This document shows, piece after piece, positions 63,915 through 64,000 of a stretch of DNA of 64,000 nucleotides. Each line of letters begins with the position of its first letter. The first letter of the stretch is position 1. The stretch is from assembly GCA_964423405.1 (NCBI GenBank), contig CAYREY010000009.1:22166-86165 (forward strand), given 5' to 3'. The DNA comes from Bog-950 sp964423405 (GTDB lineage: Bacteria; Bacteroidota; Bacteroidia; Chitinophagales; LD1). The notes under the pieces are model-generated. The model made no database searches. It worked only from the letters and a program-made list of their open reading frames with translations, and was not told where the DNA came from. The position numbers were made by a program, and so were the translations under genes.

Positions 63915-64000
63915 CTACCCCTTCGGCCAATCGCCTTCGTGGGTGGGGCACATCCATCCGCTGGCCAGGCAGGGCTGGCATTTGCCACCCCGGTACATAC
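63915..64000 (-). CDS. C-terminal end of a Cys-rich protein (partial)
   Basis: A 28-codon open frame runs off the window edge on the minus strand and ends at TAG (63915-63917). It reads YRGGKCQPCLASGWMCPTHE then GDWPKG, with CxxC and CPTH that could bind zinc. Too short to name. Confidence 0.3.
   Translation of the reverse strand, partial: MYRGGKCQPCLASGWMCPTHEGDWPKG

Overview
The window looks like Bacteroidota, probably a Chitinophagales/Sphingobacteriia-type genome. Supporting signs are a type IX secretion (T9SS) C-terminal sorting domain, many short lipoprotein signals, a FISUMP-domain protein, the Lhr-like helicase/PdeM pair, and TAnnTTTG-type -7 promoter boxes. It is a draft or metagenome assembly. 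Three 100-N gaps occur, and the contig ends at each gap are 55-mers that recur in the window, which points to a k=55 de Bruijn assembly.

Layout. (1) 3-3047: end of a DNA-repair operon (Lhr-like helicase, PdeM), then tRNA-Met(CAU) and its terminator. (2) 3194-36477: a dense 33-kb accessory cluster. It opens with five back-to-back PhyH-type Fe(II)/2-oxoglutarate oxygenase genes (six domains). A seven-gene reverse operon follows: two paralogous GT-A-like proteins, a GT32-like transferase, a membrane-anchored SGNH hydrolase, a twitch-type radical SAM protein, a UbiA prenyltransferase and a methyltransferase. Then come another PhyH gene, a Wzt-like ABC ATPase, a TMTC-like membrane/TPR protein, a Wzm-like permease, further membrane proteins, a second UbiA, a second methyltransferase, a B12-type radical SAM protein, a cytochrome c/copper-monooxygenase-like lipoprotein with a CPVC redoxin lipoprotein, two more PhyH genes, and a homologue of the WelO5 Fe/2OG halogenase family carrying the halogenase-type H-x-A metal site. 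(3) 36582-48479: mostly housekeeping (thrS, bestrophin, pdxJ, plsC, lepA, an SsuD-like monooxygenase) with lipoproteins, a candidate structured RNA and hairpin repeats. (4) 48577-49390: intergenic hairpin array and an assembly gap. (5) 49408-61431: one giant secreted repeat protein on the minus strand, split by two gaps. Collapsing one gap and filling the other with a second copy of a neighbouring repeat gives one reading frame of about 4,124 residues. (6) 61778-64000: GNAT acetyltransferase, exonuclease/GIY-YIG protein and a nested palindrome.

How it may work together (inference): the 33-kb cluster has the parts for building a lipid-linked or glycan-like product (UbiA, GT-A, GT32 and GT-C-like proteins), decorating it (nine PhyH domains, a halogenase-like enzyme, two methyltransferases, two radical SAM enzymes) and exporting it (Wzm/Wzt-like ABC transporter). 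I do not recognise it as a described pathway, and it is the best candidate for a new system here. Two PhyH proteins have His-x-Asn instead of His-x-Asp, and several enzymes carry a short amphipathic terminal helix that could tether them to a membrane or to each other.
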